35,077 nucleotides of DNA from Undibacterium sp. (GCF_030651495.1 NZ_JAUSFI010000081.1:1-35077), one strand, 5' to 3'. Positions 1 through 7,557 are shown, numbered from the stretch's first letter. Numbers and translations are program-made. The notes: generated by a model not told the origin, from the letters alone.

Positions 1-181
1 AAAATCCACGCATTTTTGCCAGCAGGCTGGGTCGCATCGTCAGCTCTATCGCATGGCGCTGGCCGTAATCAAAACCGATGGTTTCTACCCTTTGATAACG
101 CGATAGGGCCCATGCCAGGCAGGTGGTCGAGTCTTGCCCGCCGCTAAATAAAACTAAGGCGCTGTCGTTGGAGGTGTTCAT
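1..181 (-). CDS. queC: 7-cyano-7-deazaguanine synthase QueC, 5' part
   Basis: QueC converts 7-carboxy-7-deazaguanine, ammonia and ATP to preQ0 in the queuosine pathway, in the cytoplasm. Only the first 60 residues are in the window; the gene runs off the left edge. The N-terminus carries the PP-loop ATP-pyrophosphatase motif SGGQDSTT at residues 13-20, followed by [14 protein letters not shown], which is characteristic of QueC. The ATG ending at 181 is the only start that places the PP loop close to the N-terminus as in the family. No clear Shine-Dalgarno is seen, but a sigma70-like promoter lies about 35 bases upstream. The neighbouring insertion sequence begins about 200 bp upstream. Identification is secure; the rest of the gene cannot be judged. 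Confidence 0.93.
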   Translation of the reverse strand, partial: MNTSNDSALVLFSGGQDSTTCLAWALSRYQRVETIGFDYGQRHAIELTMRPSLLAKMRGF

Positions 182-213
182 GGATGTATTGAGAGTGGTT
201 AGCTGATGGGGGG

Positions 214-242
214 ATTTTACTGTGCAATAAAACAATGAGCAA
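214..242 (-). promoter_or_regulatory. candidate sigma70 promoter of queC
   Basis: Read on the minus strand there is TTGCTC (237-242), a 17-base spacer and TAAAAT (214-219). The -10 matches the consensus at five of six bases and the -35 at four. It would give a leader of about 25-30 bases before the queC ATG. No preQ1 riboswitch-like fold is apparent in that short leader. Confidence 0.4.
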
Positions 243-340
243 ACCGGCCAGCGGGATTCATGCCGAGAACAGGGCAAGCGGCGACATTTTCGCTTCAGCA
301 ATCGCTGACAAGTCCGTTAAAATTGAAAAAATCATCCCTT

Positions 341-387
341 CGCTCACGCATATCCCATGCGGTTCTCCAAGGCATATGGCCTGCAAG
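341..387. repeat. left half of palindromic intergenic repeat interrupted by the IS (copy C)
   Basis: The arm at 341-361 contains CGCAT-N5-ATGCG and pairs with 2091-2111, on the far side of the insertion sequence, over 21 bases with a single mismatch. The bases that follow (361-387) match the loop region of the intact repeat copies at 14163-14238 and 18227-18306, read in reverse, up to GGCCTGCAAG. Joining 387 to 2090 regenerates an intact-looking repeat, so this is half of one split element. Confidence 0.8.
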
Positions 388-467
388 ATCCTATGATTTA
401 AAAAAGAGTCGATCCCAAATCTACGCCCTAAAATAAAAGTTCAAGCAATCAAGTTAAGGAGATCAAA

Positions 468-1619
468 ATGGAATCGACTCTCATCAAAGATTTTACGCCA
501 GAGATGACTACTTTGGCTGTGGCGGTTGAATTATCAAAAGCGAGCTGGAAGATAGGCTTGCACGATAGCAAGCGAGAACACCCTGCGATTCATACCGTCG
601 CTGATGAAGCTGCGCAGAAGCGGCTGGAGCAAGCCGTGGCGGTGATTGAAGAGACAAAACAGAAATGGGGACTAGCTCAGCACCTGCGCGTGGTCGTCAT
701 GTACGAAGCGGGACAGGACGGTTTCTGGATCGCCAGAGCGCTCATCAAACTGGGCTATGAAGCGCTGGTCATTGATCCAGCCAGCATCCCGGTAGAGCGG
801 CACGCCCGACGTGCCAAGAACGACCGTTTAGACACGATCAAACTCCTCACCTGCCTACGCGCCTGGTTGCGCGGCGAACGCGATCGCATGCACGTCATCC
901 GCATGCCGGAGTCTGCGGCGGAAGCGCAACGGCAGCTGGTACGTGATCGCGGTGAATTACAAAAAGAATGCGGGCAACATCGCGACCGCATCCGCAAGCT
1001 ATTGCGCACTGTCGGCTGTTGGGACAACGTAGAAAGTCACTTTGCCAGGCGACTGGCCGATGGCGACGTCACCTGTCACGACGGCAGCGCACTGGCGCCC
1101 GAGTTACAGCAGCGGCTGAGCCGGGAATGCGTGCGCATGGAACTGGCGCAGCAACAACTGCTGGCACTGGAAAAGGACCTGGTCAAGCAACTGCCGGAAA
1201 GCACCCAAGAGCGTATCGCCAATCTGACCCGGCTCAAGGCCATCGGTAAGGTGGGTGCCATGCGCATCGTGCTCGAATTATTCTGGCGGGATTTCGACAA
1301 CCGGCGTCAGGTCGGCTCATGCGTAGGCTTGGTGCCGCAGCCCTACGACAGTGGCGAGAGCCATGTCGACCAAGGCATCAGCAAGCAAGGCAACCGGCGT
1401 GTGCGCGCCTTACTGGTCGAAATGGCGTGGATGTGGCTACGCTACCAGCCGGAAAGCGCGCTGACGCGCTGGTTTGACAAGCGGACACTAGGCAGCGGGC
1501 CAAATAAACGCGCCCGCCGCATTGCCATCGTCGCGGTCGCCAGACGACTGGTGATCGCCCTGTGGCGCTATTTGAAAGACGGAGTCATTCCTGAAGGAGC
1601 GGCACTGAAGACGGCATAG
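468..1619 (+). CDS. IS110-family transposase (RNA-guided DEDD recombinase)
   Basis: 383 residues, a normal length for the family. The N-terminal RuvC-like DEDD domain shows E21 (in VAVELSK), E80 (VVVMYEAG), and D119 and D122 (AKNDRLD); the first acidic position is Glu rather than the usual Asp. The C-terminal transposase_20 domain (about residues 250-340) has RLKAIGKVGAMRI, then VGLVPQPYDSGES with candidate nucleophile S295, then GISKQGNRRVRALL. A strong Shine-Dalgarno (AAGGAG, 457-462) supports the ATG at 468. IS110 enzymes excise a circular intermediate and insert it at a sequence chosen by a bridge (seek) RNA; here a candidate RNA follows the gene at about 1661-1818. No frameshift or internal stop is visible, so the element may be active. 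Confidence 0.93.
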   Translation: MESTLIKDFTPEMTTLAVAVELSKASWKIGLHDSKREHPAIHTVADEAAQKRLEQAVAVIEETKQKWGLAQHLRVVVMYEAGQDGFWIARALIKLGYEALVIDPASIPVERHARRAKNDRLDTIKLLTCLRAWLRGERDRMHVIRMPESAAEAQRQLVRDRGELQKECGQHRDRIRKLLRTVGCWDNVESHFARRLADGDVTCHDGSALAPELQQRLSRECVRMELAQQQLLALEKDLVKQLPESTQERIANLTRLKAIGKVGAMRIVLELFWRDFDNRRQVGSCVGLVPQPYDSGESHVDQGISKQGNRRVRALLVEMAWMWLRYQPESALTRWFDKRTLGSGPNKRARRIAIVAVARRLVIALWRYLKDGVIPEGAALKTA

Positions 1620-1660
1620 AGGTAAGCAAGAGAACACAGACAGATCAAACAAACAAATTG

Positions 1661-1818
1661 AAGTGAATAAGCCTGCCATGCGCCTGGGTTGCCAACAGCA
1701 ACCGCCTATACAAGATGGGGTTTATTGGAATTGAGGTCACCTTAGCGCAACGCGCATGCAGGATTTGGTTGGTGTAGTAAAGCCAGCGGATAGAAGGTGG
1801 TGAAGCTCTGGGCTTCAC
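1661..1818 (+). ncRNA. candidate bridge (seek) RNA of the IS110-family element
   Basis: Two successive stem-internal-loop-stem units can be drawn. Unit 1: AAUAAGCC (1666-1673) pairs with GGUUUAUU (1719-1726) and GGUUGC (1687-1692) with GCAACC (1698-1703). Its 5' loop strand contains CCATGCGCCT (1676-1685), exactly the bottom strand of the right target flank 2088-2097; its 3' strand ends CAAG, as does the left flank. Unit 2: CACCUU (1738-1743) pairs with AAGGUG (1794-1799) and UGGUU (1766-1770) with AGCCA (1781-1785). It carries AGGAUUU (1760-1766), matching the left end read in reverse with one wobble, and ATAGAAGG (1790-1797), matching the right junction at 2083-2090. A 7-bp hairpin (1800-1818) follows. 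A target loop followed by a donor loop is the known bridge-RNA order. The RNA boundaries are estimates and no promoter was assigned. Confidence 0.65.
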
Positions 1819-1909
1819 GAAACGATGACCGAAAGCTTCAAAGCGTTTGAATCAGAGTCAATGCGGATGTGCATCGCAGGACAGGAGTAAAGGAAACGCT
1901 GACAAGCGA

Positions 1910-1948
1910 GCATGGTGGTAAGGCAGAAAGTGCGCCTTACCACCATGC
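1910..1948. repeat. 15-bp perfect hairpin in the IS 3' region
   Basis: GCATGGTGGTAAGGC at 1910-1924 is perfectly complementary to 1934-1948, with a 9-base loop. It lies between the candidate guide RNA and the right end of the element. No T-run follows, so it is not a standard terminator. Confidence 0.75.
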
Positions 1949-1959
1949 GACAGCGTAAT

Positions 1960-2028
1960 GTTGATTGATAGGGTGTCAAGGGTTCGCTGCGCTGGGCTAC
2001 GCCCACCTTTGACACCCTATCAATCAAC
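1960..2028. repeat. 20-bp perfect hairpin in the IS 3' region
   Basis: The arms 1960-1979 and 2009-2028 are perfectly complementary over 20 bases (arm begins GTTGATTGATAGGG), with a GC-rich loop of 29 bases. It sits 60 bp from the right end of the IS. It may be an IS-borne structure or a small nested palindromic element; its role is not known. Confidence 0.75.
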
Positions 2029-2089
2029 GATTTCAAACAACCATGAATGAGATAAATTTGGGAAAACCTCTTGACGTGAATCATAGAAG

Positions 2090-2111
2090 GCGCATGGAAT
2101 ATGCGTGAGCG
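2090..2111. repeat. right half of the interrupted palindromic repeat (copy C)
   Basis: 2091-2111 is the complementary arm to 341-361 with one mismatch. Weaker symmetry continues outward to an A/T-rich tract on each side (about 318-329 and 2120-2132). Together with 341-387 it forms the pre-insertion repeat. Confidence 0.8.
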
Positions 2112-2139
2112 AGGGGGCATGTTTTAATTTTATGTACGC

Positions 2140-2862
2140 CTAGTCCATAAACTGCCCGCCATTGACGTCGAAGGTGGCGCCGGTAATGAAACCTGCATCT
2201 TCGGCGACGAGAAATGTCACCATGCGCGCGATGTCGGCGGGCGTACCCAGGCGACCTACCGGGATGCTGGCGACGATGGATTGCATAATCTCAGGCGATA
2301 CCGCCGCCACCATGTCGGTATCGCAGTAGCCGGGGGCGATCGCATTGACAGTCACGTTCTTGCGTGCGCCTTCCAGCGCGAGCGCCTTGGTAAAGCCCAG
2401 AATGCCGGCTTTGGCGGCCGCATAGTTGGTTTGACCTAACTGACCTTTCTCGCCGTTGACCGAGCTGATGTTGACGATGCGGCCAAAGCCGCGTTCACGC
2501 ATGCCTTCAATGACATGGCGCGACATGTTGAACATCGAACCGAGATTGGTATGAATCACACTCCACCATTGCTCTTGGGTCATGCGGTGTAGCACCGCAT
2601 CACTGGTGATGCCGGCATTGTTGATCAGAATGTCGACCGGCCCTATGTCATGTTCAATTTGGGCAACGCCGATGCGGCATGCCTCAAAGTCAGCCACATC
2701 CCAATGAAAGATCTGGATCGCGCTCTCTTCTGAAAACGCCTGTGCCGCTTCGGTATTGTTGTGATACACGGCGGCCACACGATAGCCTGCCGCTTGCAGC
2801 GTGAGCGAAATTGCCTTGCCTATACCTCTGGTGCCACCGGTGACGAGCGCGGTACGATGCAT
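2140..2862 (-). CDS. phaB: acetoacetyl-CoA reductase PhaB (SDR family)
   Basis: 240 residues. PhaB reduces acetoacetyl-CoA to (R)-3-hydroxybutyryl-CoA with NADPH, the second step of polyhydroxybutyrate synthesis. The Rossmann motif TGGTRGIG is at residues 8-15, NNAG follows in the middle, and the catalytic Ser/Tyr/Lys lie in NISSVNGEKGQLGQTNYAAAK. The NGEKGQ-GQTNY block and the C-terminal TGATFDVNGGQFMD separate PhaB from generic FabG. The start at 2862 was chosen over an in-frame start at 3087 because it has a good Shine-Dalgarno (AGGGAGA) and begins just before the nucleotide-binding strand. No phaA or phaC is adjacent here. A 9-bp hairpin lies in the leader (2936-2964) and an FNR/CRP-like palindrome at 2991-3006. 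Confidence 0.9.
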   Translation of the reverse strand: MHRTALVTGGTRGIGKAISLTLQAAGYRVAAVYHNNTEAAQAFSEESAIQIFHWDVADFEACRIGVAQIEHDIGPVDILINNAGITSDAVLHRMTQEQWWSVIHTNLGSMFNMSRHVIEGMRERGFGRIVNISSVNGEKGQLGQTNYAAAKAGILGFTKALALEGARKNVTVNAIAPGYCDTDMVAAVSPEIMQSIVASIPVGRLGTPADIARMVTFLVAEDAGFITGATFDVNGGQFMD

Positions 2863-2935
2863 GGTGATTCTCCCTGATTTTTTTGAAAATAGGCGCGAGC
2901 AGCACAGATGTGGCAGCGCGCCCCTTGTCTGCGAA

Positions 2936-2964
2936 CCCGCTACATTGCCTGGCAGTGTAGCGGG
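2936..2964. promoter_or_regulatory. hairpin in the phaB upstream region
   Basis: CCCGCTACA (2936-2944) pairs perfectly with TGTAGCGGG (2956-2964), 11-base loop. It lies about 75 bases upstream of the phaB start, between the start and the FNR-like palindrome, so it would fall in or near the 5' leader. Its function is unknown. Confidence 0.4.
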
Positions 2965-2990
2965 CGGTCTCGGATAAATTACTAGCGGCA

Positions 2991-3006
2991 TTTGACTTAA
3001 GTCAAA
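2991..3006. promoter_or_regulatory. FNR/CRP-family operator-like palindrome
   Basis: TTTGACTTAAGTCAAA is a perfect 16-bp palindrome. Its core TTGAC-N4-GTCAA fits the FNR/FixK/Dnr pattern TTGAY-N4-RTCAA. It lies between the divergent phaB and flavin-reductase-like genes, 129 and 111 bases from their starts, and could serve either. Binding by an oxygen-responsive regulator is inferred. Confidence 0.6.
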
Positions 3007-3116
3007 CCAGTAAGAAAAAAGGCAGAATCGTTTGTCGTCCTGCGCTTCATACTGATGCTTGATGTTTGTGACGCAACGCGTTTGCATATTTATGCTGGTC
3101 GACAGGAGCTGCCAAC

Positions 3117-3653
3117 ATGGCCAAGAAATTTTTTCCTTTGTCCAAGGTGTATGGCTTACTTGAACCGGGACCGGTTGTCTTGCTTACCACTGCGCGTGAT
3201 GGTCGGCCAAATATCATGACGATGTCGTGGCAAACCATGCTTGAGTTTGAGCCGCCGCTGGTCGCTTGCGTCATCAGTAATCGCAATTACTCCTTTGACC
3301 TGTTACAGGAAAGTAAGGAGTGTGTGATCAATATTCCGACCGTCGCGATTGCTGAAAAGGTCGTGGCTTGTGGCAATACATCGGGTGCGAGCATCGACAA
3401 GTTCGAGAAGTTTGGCCTCACTCCCAAGCCTGCAGAGCTAGTCGGTGCGCCGCTTATCGATGAATGCTTTGCTCATCTGGAGTGCCGCGTAATCGATACC
3501 AGCAATGTCACCAAGTATGGCTTGTTTGTGCTTGAAGTTGTCAAAGCATGGATAGACCCCAAAGTGAAAAAACCGCAAACTATCCATCATCTCGGCAACG
3601 GTAACTTCATGGTTGCCGGCGACAGGATTAAGCTAAAATCAAAAATGAAATAG
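3117..3653 (+). CDS. flavin reductase-like (FMN-binding split barrel) protein
   Basis: 178 residues, soluble. The fold is the flavin reductase-like/flavoredoxin split beta-barrel: PGPVVLLTTARDGRPNIMTMSWQTMLEFEPPLVACVIS near the N-terminus is the typical FMN-binding strand-loop-strand, and NYSFDLLQESKECVINIP follows. Such proteins bind FMN and either reduce flavins with NAD(P)H or carry electrons; the substrate cannot be told from sequence. AGGAG lies 9 bases before the ATG. It is divergent from phaB and shares the FNR-like palindrome, which would suit a redox role under low oxygen (inference). No co-transcribed partner is obvious. Confidence 0.85.
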   Translation: MAKKFFPLSKVYGLLEPGPVVLLTTARDGRPNIMTMSWQTMLEFEPPLVACVISNRNYSFDLLQESKECVINIPTVAIAEKVVACGNTSGASIDKFEKFGLTPKPAELVGAPLIDECFAHLECRVIDTSNVTKYGLFVLEVVKAWIDPKVKKPQTIHHLGNGNFMVAGDRIKLKSKMK

Positions 3654-3658
3654 GTGCA

Positions 3659-3763
3659 AGGATTGTCGTCAGCATCATCGACATCGTCAGCGCCAATCAG
3701 ATCACCCCTGCAGACATCACCGAAATGACCCCATTCGTGTCGGCCAGCCGTATCCGCATGTAA
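3659..3763 (+). pseudogene. possible C-terminal remnant of a lost gene
   Basis: An open frame of 34 codons ending in TAA at 3761-3763 reads RIVVSIIDIVSANQITPAD and then on to SASRIRM. It has no start codon and no Shine-Dalgarno, and its base use looks coding. It could be the tail of a deleted gene or chance. I do not recognise the family. Confidence 0.2.
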
Positions 3764-3986
3764 TGTGCAACACTTTTTGCGATAAAAATGGATGCTGTGA
3801 ATCAAACCTGCATGCGTAAATACCCCGGAAGCACGGAAAAATAAGCACAATACCGTAGCAAACACGGAAGATTTGCAGATATTATTGCTGTTTTTGACGG
3901 CTTGTTATGCACCGTCGATTTCATCCTTAGAATCAGCAAGCGTAGTCGTCTGCGCAATTCACCAATATAAAAAAAGAGGCATTTTC

Positions 3987-5453
3987 TTGAGGCTACCAAC
4001 ATTCGTTCAACAATTGATTCGAACTAAGCCAGTTGAAGGCGCTGAGGATACCGGGCATGAACAGCACAGTCTGCATCGGTCGCTTGGCTTATTTCCTTTA
4101 ACGTTGATCGGCGTCGGTGCGACCATTGGTACCGGAATTTTTTTCACCATGGTCGAGGCGGTACCGAAAGCCGGCCCCTCTGTGATTCTTTCTTTTTTGC
4201 TGGCGGCGGTGACCGCGGGTTTGACGGCCTTATGCTACGCCGAACTATCGTCCAGGATCCCCGCTTCCGGTTCATCGTATTCTTTTGCCTATGCAACGAT
4301 TGGCGAATTTGCTGCCTTTATCGTTGCGGCATGCCTGTTGCTCGAATACGGTTTGGCCGCCAGTGCGACAGCGATAGGATGGTCGGATTATCTGAATCAT
4401 TTTTTGACCCATGCTGTCGGCTGGCAGATACCGCCGATGCTGCGCTCACCGATGATCGTTGCTGGCGTGAACGGGGCCGAGATGCATTCCGGCCAGTTTA
4501 ATTTACCGCCAGTGATTTTAGTGCTGATCTGCGGCTTCTTGCTATTGCGCGGTACCAAAGAGTCGGCGACGGTGAACGCGGTCATGGTGCTGATCAAGCT
4601 GGTGATATTGACTTTTTTTGCCGTAGTGGCGTTTCAAGGCTTCCAAATCGAACATTTCACGCCGTTTTTTAATACGGATAACAGTAAAGGTATGGGCGGC
4701 ATGGCAGGCGTTACTGCGGCGGCCGGAACCGTGTTCTTTTCCTTTATCGGCCTCGATACGATCGCCACTGCAGGTGCCGAGGTAAAGAATCCGCAGCGGA
4801 ATGTTCCCTTGGGAATCATGATGGCGTTACTGATCGTGACAGTCTTTTACTTACTGGTGTCGGTCGCGGCAGTCGGCGCGCAGCCGGCCAGCATGTTTGC
4901 AGGACAAGAAGCGGGCCTCGCCGTAATTTTGCAAAACGTCACGGGCAAGGCATGGCCAGCGCTGATCTTGTCTGCCGGCGCAGTGATTTCAGTGTTTAGC
5001 GTCACCTTGGTGACTATCTACGGTCAAAGCCGTATCTTGTATGCGATTAGTAAAGATGGCTTGATTCCCTCTTCATTTCAAACCGTGCATGCGCGCACCA
5101 GGGCACCGGTCAGCAACACGATTATTGTTTGCCTTGTGGTCGGTGTGGTGGCGGGCTTGGTCGACTCTACCTTTCTCTGGGACATGGTCAGTATGGGGAC
5201 TCTAGTGGCGTTCATCGTGGTCTCGGCTGCCGTGCCTGTGATGCGGTATAAGGGGTTGGGTGCAGAACGCGCAGGTTTCCGTGTGCCGTTTGGCGCCTAC
5301 CTGGTTCCGGGCCTGAGCATACTGGCATGCCTGTATATTTTGAAGGATTTGTCGGCCGCCACCTTTCGGGTATTTTTTATCTGGATGACGATCGCGATCG
5401 TGACTTACTTCACCTATAGCATGCGCAATTCACGGTTAAATAAACGCTCTTAA
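3987..5453 (+). CDS. APC-superfamily amino acid permease (cationic amino acid transporter-like)
   Basis: 488 residues from the TTG at 3987, an inner-membrane transporter with about 12 membrane segments. [24 protein letters not shown] is the first transmembrane segment with the substrate-binding GATIGTGIF motif; [10 protein letters not shown] and the sequence [28 protein letters not shown] are conserved in the CAT group (YfnA-like). The substrate is probably an amino acid taken up by proton symport. TTG was chosen because AGAGG lies 8 bases upstream and the protein then begins like family members; an ATG at 3873 in the same frame would add 38 residues that look non-native. creA follows 29 bp downstream on the same strand, so co-transcription is possible. 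Confidence 0.88.
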   Translation: MRLPTFVQQLIRTKPVEGAEDTGHEQHSLHRSLGLFPLTLIGVGATIGTGIFFTMVEAVPKAGPSVILSFLLAAVTAGLTALCYAELSSRIPASGSSYSFAYATIGEFAAFIVAACLLLEYGLAASATAIGWSDYLNHFLTHAVGWQIPPMLRSPMIVAGVNGAEMHSGQFNLPPVILVLICGFLLLRGTKESATVNAVMVLIKLVILTFFAVVAFQGFQIEHFTPFFNTDNSKGMGGMAGVTAAAGTVFFSFIGLDTIATAGAEVKNPQRNVPLGIMMALLIVTVFYLLVSVAAVGAQPASMFAGQEAGLAVILQNVTGKAWPALILSAGAVISVFSVTLVTIYGQSRILYAISKDGLIPSSFQTVHARTRAPVSNTIIVCLVVGVVAGLVDSTFLWDMVSMGTLVAFIVVSAAVPVMRYKGLGAERAGFRVPFGAYLVPGLSILACLYILKDLSAATFRVFFIWMTIAIVTYFTYSMRNSRLNKRS

Positions 5454-5482
5454 ATAAGCATTCTTCAATAACGGGGGTATCT

Positions 5483-5971
5483 ATGAAATTACTTAGCCTG
5501 AGCATCGCCACCTTGTGTTGGTTAATTTGGTCGATTGGGCCAATTGGGGCGGTACATGCCGAAACCATCGGCAGCGTAGATACCGCTTTTATACTGTTTG
5601 GGCCGGATCATAAAATCGTGCTCGAAGCCTACGATGATCCTAAAGTCAACGGCGTCACTTGTTATGTGTCGCGCGCCAAAACCGGCGGCATCAAGGGTGG
5701 TTTGGGCTTGGCCGAAGATAAGGCCGAAGCCTCGATTGCTTGCCGTCAAGTCGGTCCGATCAGCTTTATCAAGCCTTTGAAGCAGCAGGAAGAAGTGTTT
5801 AGCCAGAGTATGTCGATTTTGTTTAAAAAACTACGTATCGTGCGCATGGTGGACCAGAAACGCAATGCACTCGTGTATTTGACTTATTCTGACAGACTGA
5901 TCGATGGCTCACCGCAGAACAGTGTGACGGCGGTGCCGGTGGATCGTACGATCCCGATCCCGCTGCAGTAA
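5483..5971 (+). CDS. creA: CreA family periplasmic protein
   Basis: 162 residues. A signal peptide is clear: [20 protein letters not shown] with probable cleavage after VHA (residues 24-26). The mature part has the CreA signature: IGSVDTAF near its start, [40 protein letters not shown] in the middle and the conserved block [20 protein letters not shown]. CreA is a widespread periplasmic protein of unknown biochemical function. The ATG has GGGGG upstream. It lies between the permease and a beta-helix gene, with gaps of 29 and 26 bp, so the three could be one transcript. Confidence 0.92.
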   Translation: MKLLSLSIATLCWLIWSIGPIGAVHAETIGSVDTAFILFGPDHKIVLEAYDDPKVNGVTCYVSRAKTGGIKGGLGLAEDKAEASIACRQVGPISFIKPLKQQEEVFSQSMSILFKKLRIVRMVDQKRNALVYLTYSDRLIDGSPQNSVTAVPVDRTIPIPLQ

Positions 5972-5997
5972 GTCCCTTTTGTTGGGAGAAAAAGTGC

Positions 5998-7431
5998 ATG
6001 CTGAAAAGACGCCTGTTTCTGTTCCCGCTGTCATTTGCGATACTGCTCGTGTTAGCGGTATCGCTAGATCCGTTTGACTCTACAGCCAATGAGTTGGCGC
6101 ACTATATTGAGCGTAAAGTCGAAGGGGAAAACCCACTGATCGCTGAACTTGGCGGGCAGGTGGCAAAAACCTTGCATGCGCACGACCGGTTGGATGCGCT
6201 GATCGATACGCTTCCCGCCCTCAAGATCGGTGCTCAGGCTGGAATAACGGCGGCCGATTCGGCATCGAAACGTCATGTTACGGTCAATTCGGTTGAGCAA
6301 GCCAGAGCGGCAATCGAGAGGGCTGAAGCGGGAGATGTCATTACTTTCCTGCCAGGGACTTATGCTTTTATCGGCAATAACATCGCGGTCAGCCGCCCGG
6401 GGCTGGCAAATGCACCGATCATTGTCCGCGCGGCGCAAGCAGGTAGCGTCAAATTAGAGCTGGCGCTGGCCGAAGGTTTCCTGGTTACTGCGCCGTATTG
6501 GATTTTCGAAAACTTGCATTTGCACGGCGCTTGCCTGGTTCCGGATAGCTGTGATCACGCCTTCCATGTCGTCGGCAATGCGCATCATTTCATCGCACGC
6601 AACAACACGATCCTGGATTTCAATTCTCATTTTAAAGTGAATATGGAAAACGGTCTGGCACCGGATGATGGCGTACTCGATCACAATACCCTGAGCAATA
6701 CCGAGACCCGCAATACCGAACGTTCGGTCACGCTCATTGATCTGGTCGCCGCCAGTGGCTGGCGCATCCATCACAACTTGATCAGCGACTTCATCAAGGA
6801 CCATTCAAATAAAATCAGTTATGGCGTATTCGCCAAGGGCGCAGGGGCGGATAACCGGATTGAATACAATCTGGTCATTTGTGAGCATCGTTTAAGAAAC
6901 AAGGCCGGGCAGAGGGTTGGTATCTCGTTGGGCGGTGGCGGCACAGGCCAGGCGTATTGCCGCGACCGGCGCTGTATCAGCGAACAAGACAGGGGTGTCA
7001 TCGAGTCGAATTTAATTATGTCTTGCTCTGATGACGGTATCTATCTGAATAAGGCAGCGTCCAGCCGTGTCAGCAACAATACTTTGCTCAATACGCAAGG
7101 GCTGTCAGTGCGCTTTCCTGAGAGTAGCGCTGACGTTGAAGGAAATCTGGTGGACGGTACGATCCGTGCCCGTGATGGTGGCGTGCTTCGTGCCCAAGAT
7201 AATGTGGATACGAATGGAGTTCAAAAGTTTTTTGGCGATCACTCTGTACTGGCCTTGTTTCAGAATCCATCATCGATGGATTTACGCTGGCGCGCCGGTC
7301 TGCTAAAGCGTCCAGTGGCGCTTGCACGCCGGCCACCTGGATCGACTGACTTGTGCGGGCAAAAAAGAAACAGCCAATCTGCGCCAGGTGCCTTTGATGA
7401 CTTTTCTGCCTGTCTGCAAGACCCGCATTAG
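5998..7431 (+). CDS. secreted or membrane-anchored right-handed beta-helix protein
   Basis: 477 residues. An N-terminal hydrophobic segment (about residues 6-23) is a signal peptide or anchor. From about residue 90, short repeats typical of right-handed parallel beta-helices appear: VNSVEQARAAIERAEAGDVITFLPGTY, then several N-N-T/N-L turns (ARNNTILDF, IHHNLISDF, IEYNLVICE, IESNLIMSC, VSNNTLLN). The opening resembles chondroitinase B/alginate lyase (PL6-like) proteins, which start with an entry of this kind, but I cannot place the catalytic Lys/Arg pair, so lyase activity is not claimed. The C-terminal 60 residues are not repetitive and contain two Cys. GGGAG precedes the ATG. A polysaccharide-binding or -cleaving role at the cell surface is the best guess. 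Confidence 0.75.
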   Translation: MLKRRLFLFPLSFAILLVLAVSLDPFDSTANELAHYIERKVEGENPLIAELGGQVAKTLHAHDRLDALIDTLPALKIGAQAGITAADSASKRHVTVNSVEQARAAIERAEAGDVITFLPGTYAFIGNNIAVSRPGLANAPIIVRAAQAGSVKLELALAEGFLVTAPYWIFENLHLHGACLVPDSCDHAFHVVGNAHHFIARNNTILDFNSHFKVNMENGLAPDDGVLDHNTLSNTETRNTERSVTLIDLVAASGWRIHHNLISDFIKDHSNKISYGVFAKGAGADNRIEYNLVICEHRLRNKAGQRVGISLGGGGTGQAYCRDRRCISEQDRGVIESNLIMSCSDDGIYLNKAASSRVSNNTLLNTQGLSVRFPESSADVEGNLVDGTIRARDGGVLRAQDNVDTNGVQKFFGDHSVLALFQNPSSMDLRWRAGLLKRPVALARRPPGSTDLCGQKRNSQSAPGAFDDFSACLQDPH

Positions 7432-7455
7432 GACAGAAATACCTCTCGACATGTT

Positions 7456-7557
7456 ATTCCATTTCCAAATCAATCATGACGTTGTTACCTTCGGCTCGTC
7501 GTGCTATAGCACTGTCTTCGCCTCGTCGCCTAGTCACGAATGATTTTGAAATGGAAT
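7456..7557. terminator. long imperfect inverted repeat between convergent genes
   Basis: 7456-7479 pairs with 7534-7557 at 21 of 24 positions (arm begins ATTCCATTTC), with a 54-base loop that itself contains the palindrome GTGCTATAGCAC (7501-7512). It lies at the meeting point of the beta-helix gene and the VanZ-domain gene, whose stop codon starts in the right arm. It may end both transcripts, or be a small repeat element; no T-run is present. Confidence 0.4.

Larger units (their letters stand above)
388..2089 (+). mobile_element. IS110-family (IS1111-type) insertion sequence, about 1.70 kb
   Basis: The ends were set by comparing the flanks with the two intact repeat copies in this window: the target reads TGGCCTGCAAG|GCGCATGG, and AAG is shared by both junctions, so 385-2086 is equally possible. 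There is no target duplication beyond those 3 bases and there are no terminal inverted repeats. Short subterminal repeats are present: CTATGATT at 391-398 and its complement AATCATAG at 2079-2086. The transposase has a short upstream region (80 bp) and a long non-coding downstream region (470 bp), the layout of the IS1111 subgroup, in which the guide RNA lies 3' of the gene. Insertion into palindromic extragenic repeats is known for several IS110-family members. Confidence 0.85.

Noticed and set aside
1815..2120. Open frame of 101 codons on the minus strand in the IS 3' region
   Set aside because: It reads through the long hairpins and the IS end into the flanking repeat, has no Shine-Dalgarno and no recognisable family.
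2863..3087. N-terminal extension of phaB to the ATG at 3087
   Set aside because: It covers the palindrome and the leader hairpin, has no Shine-Dalgarno, and the protein from 2862 already begins like the family.
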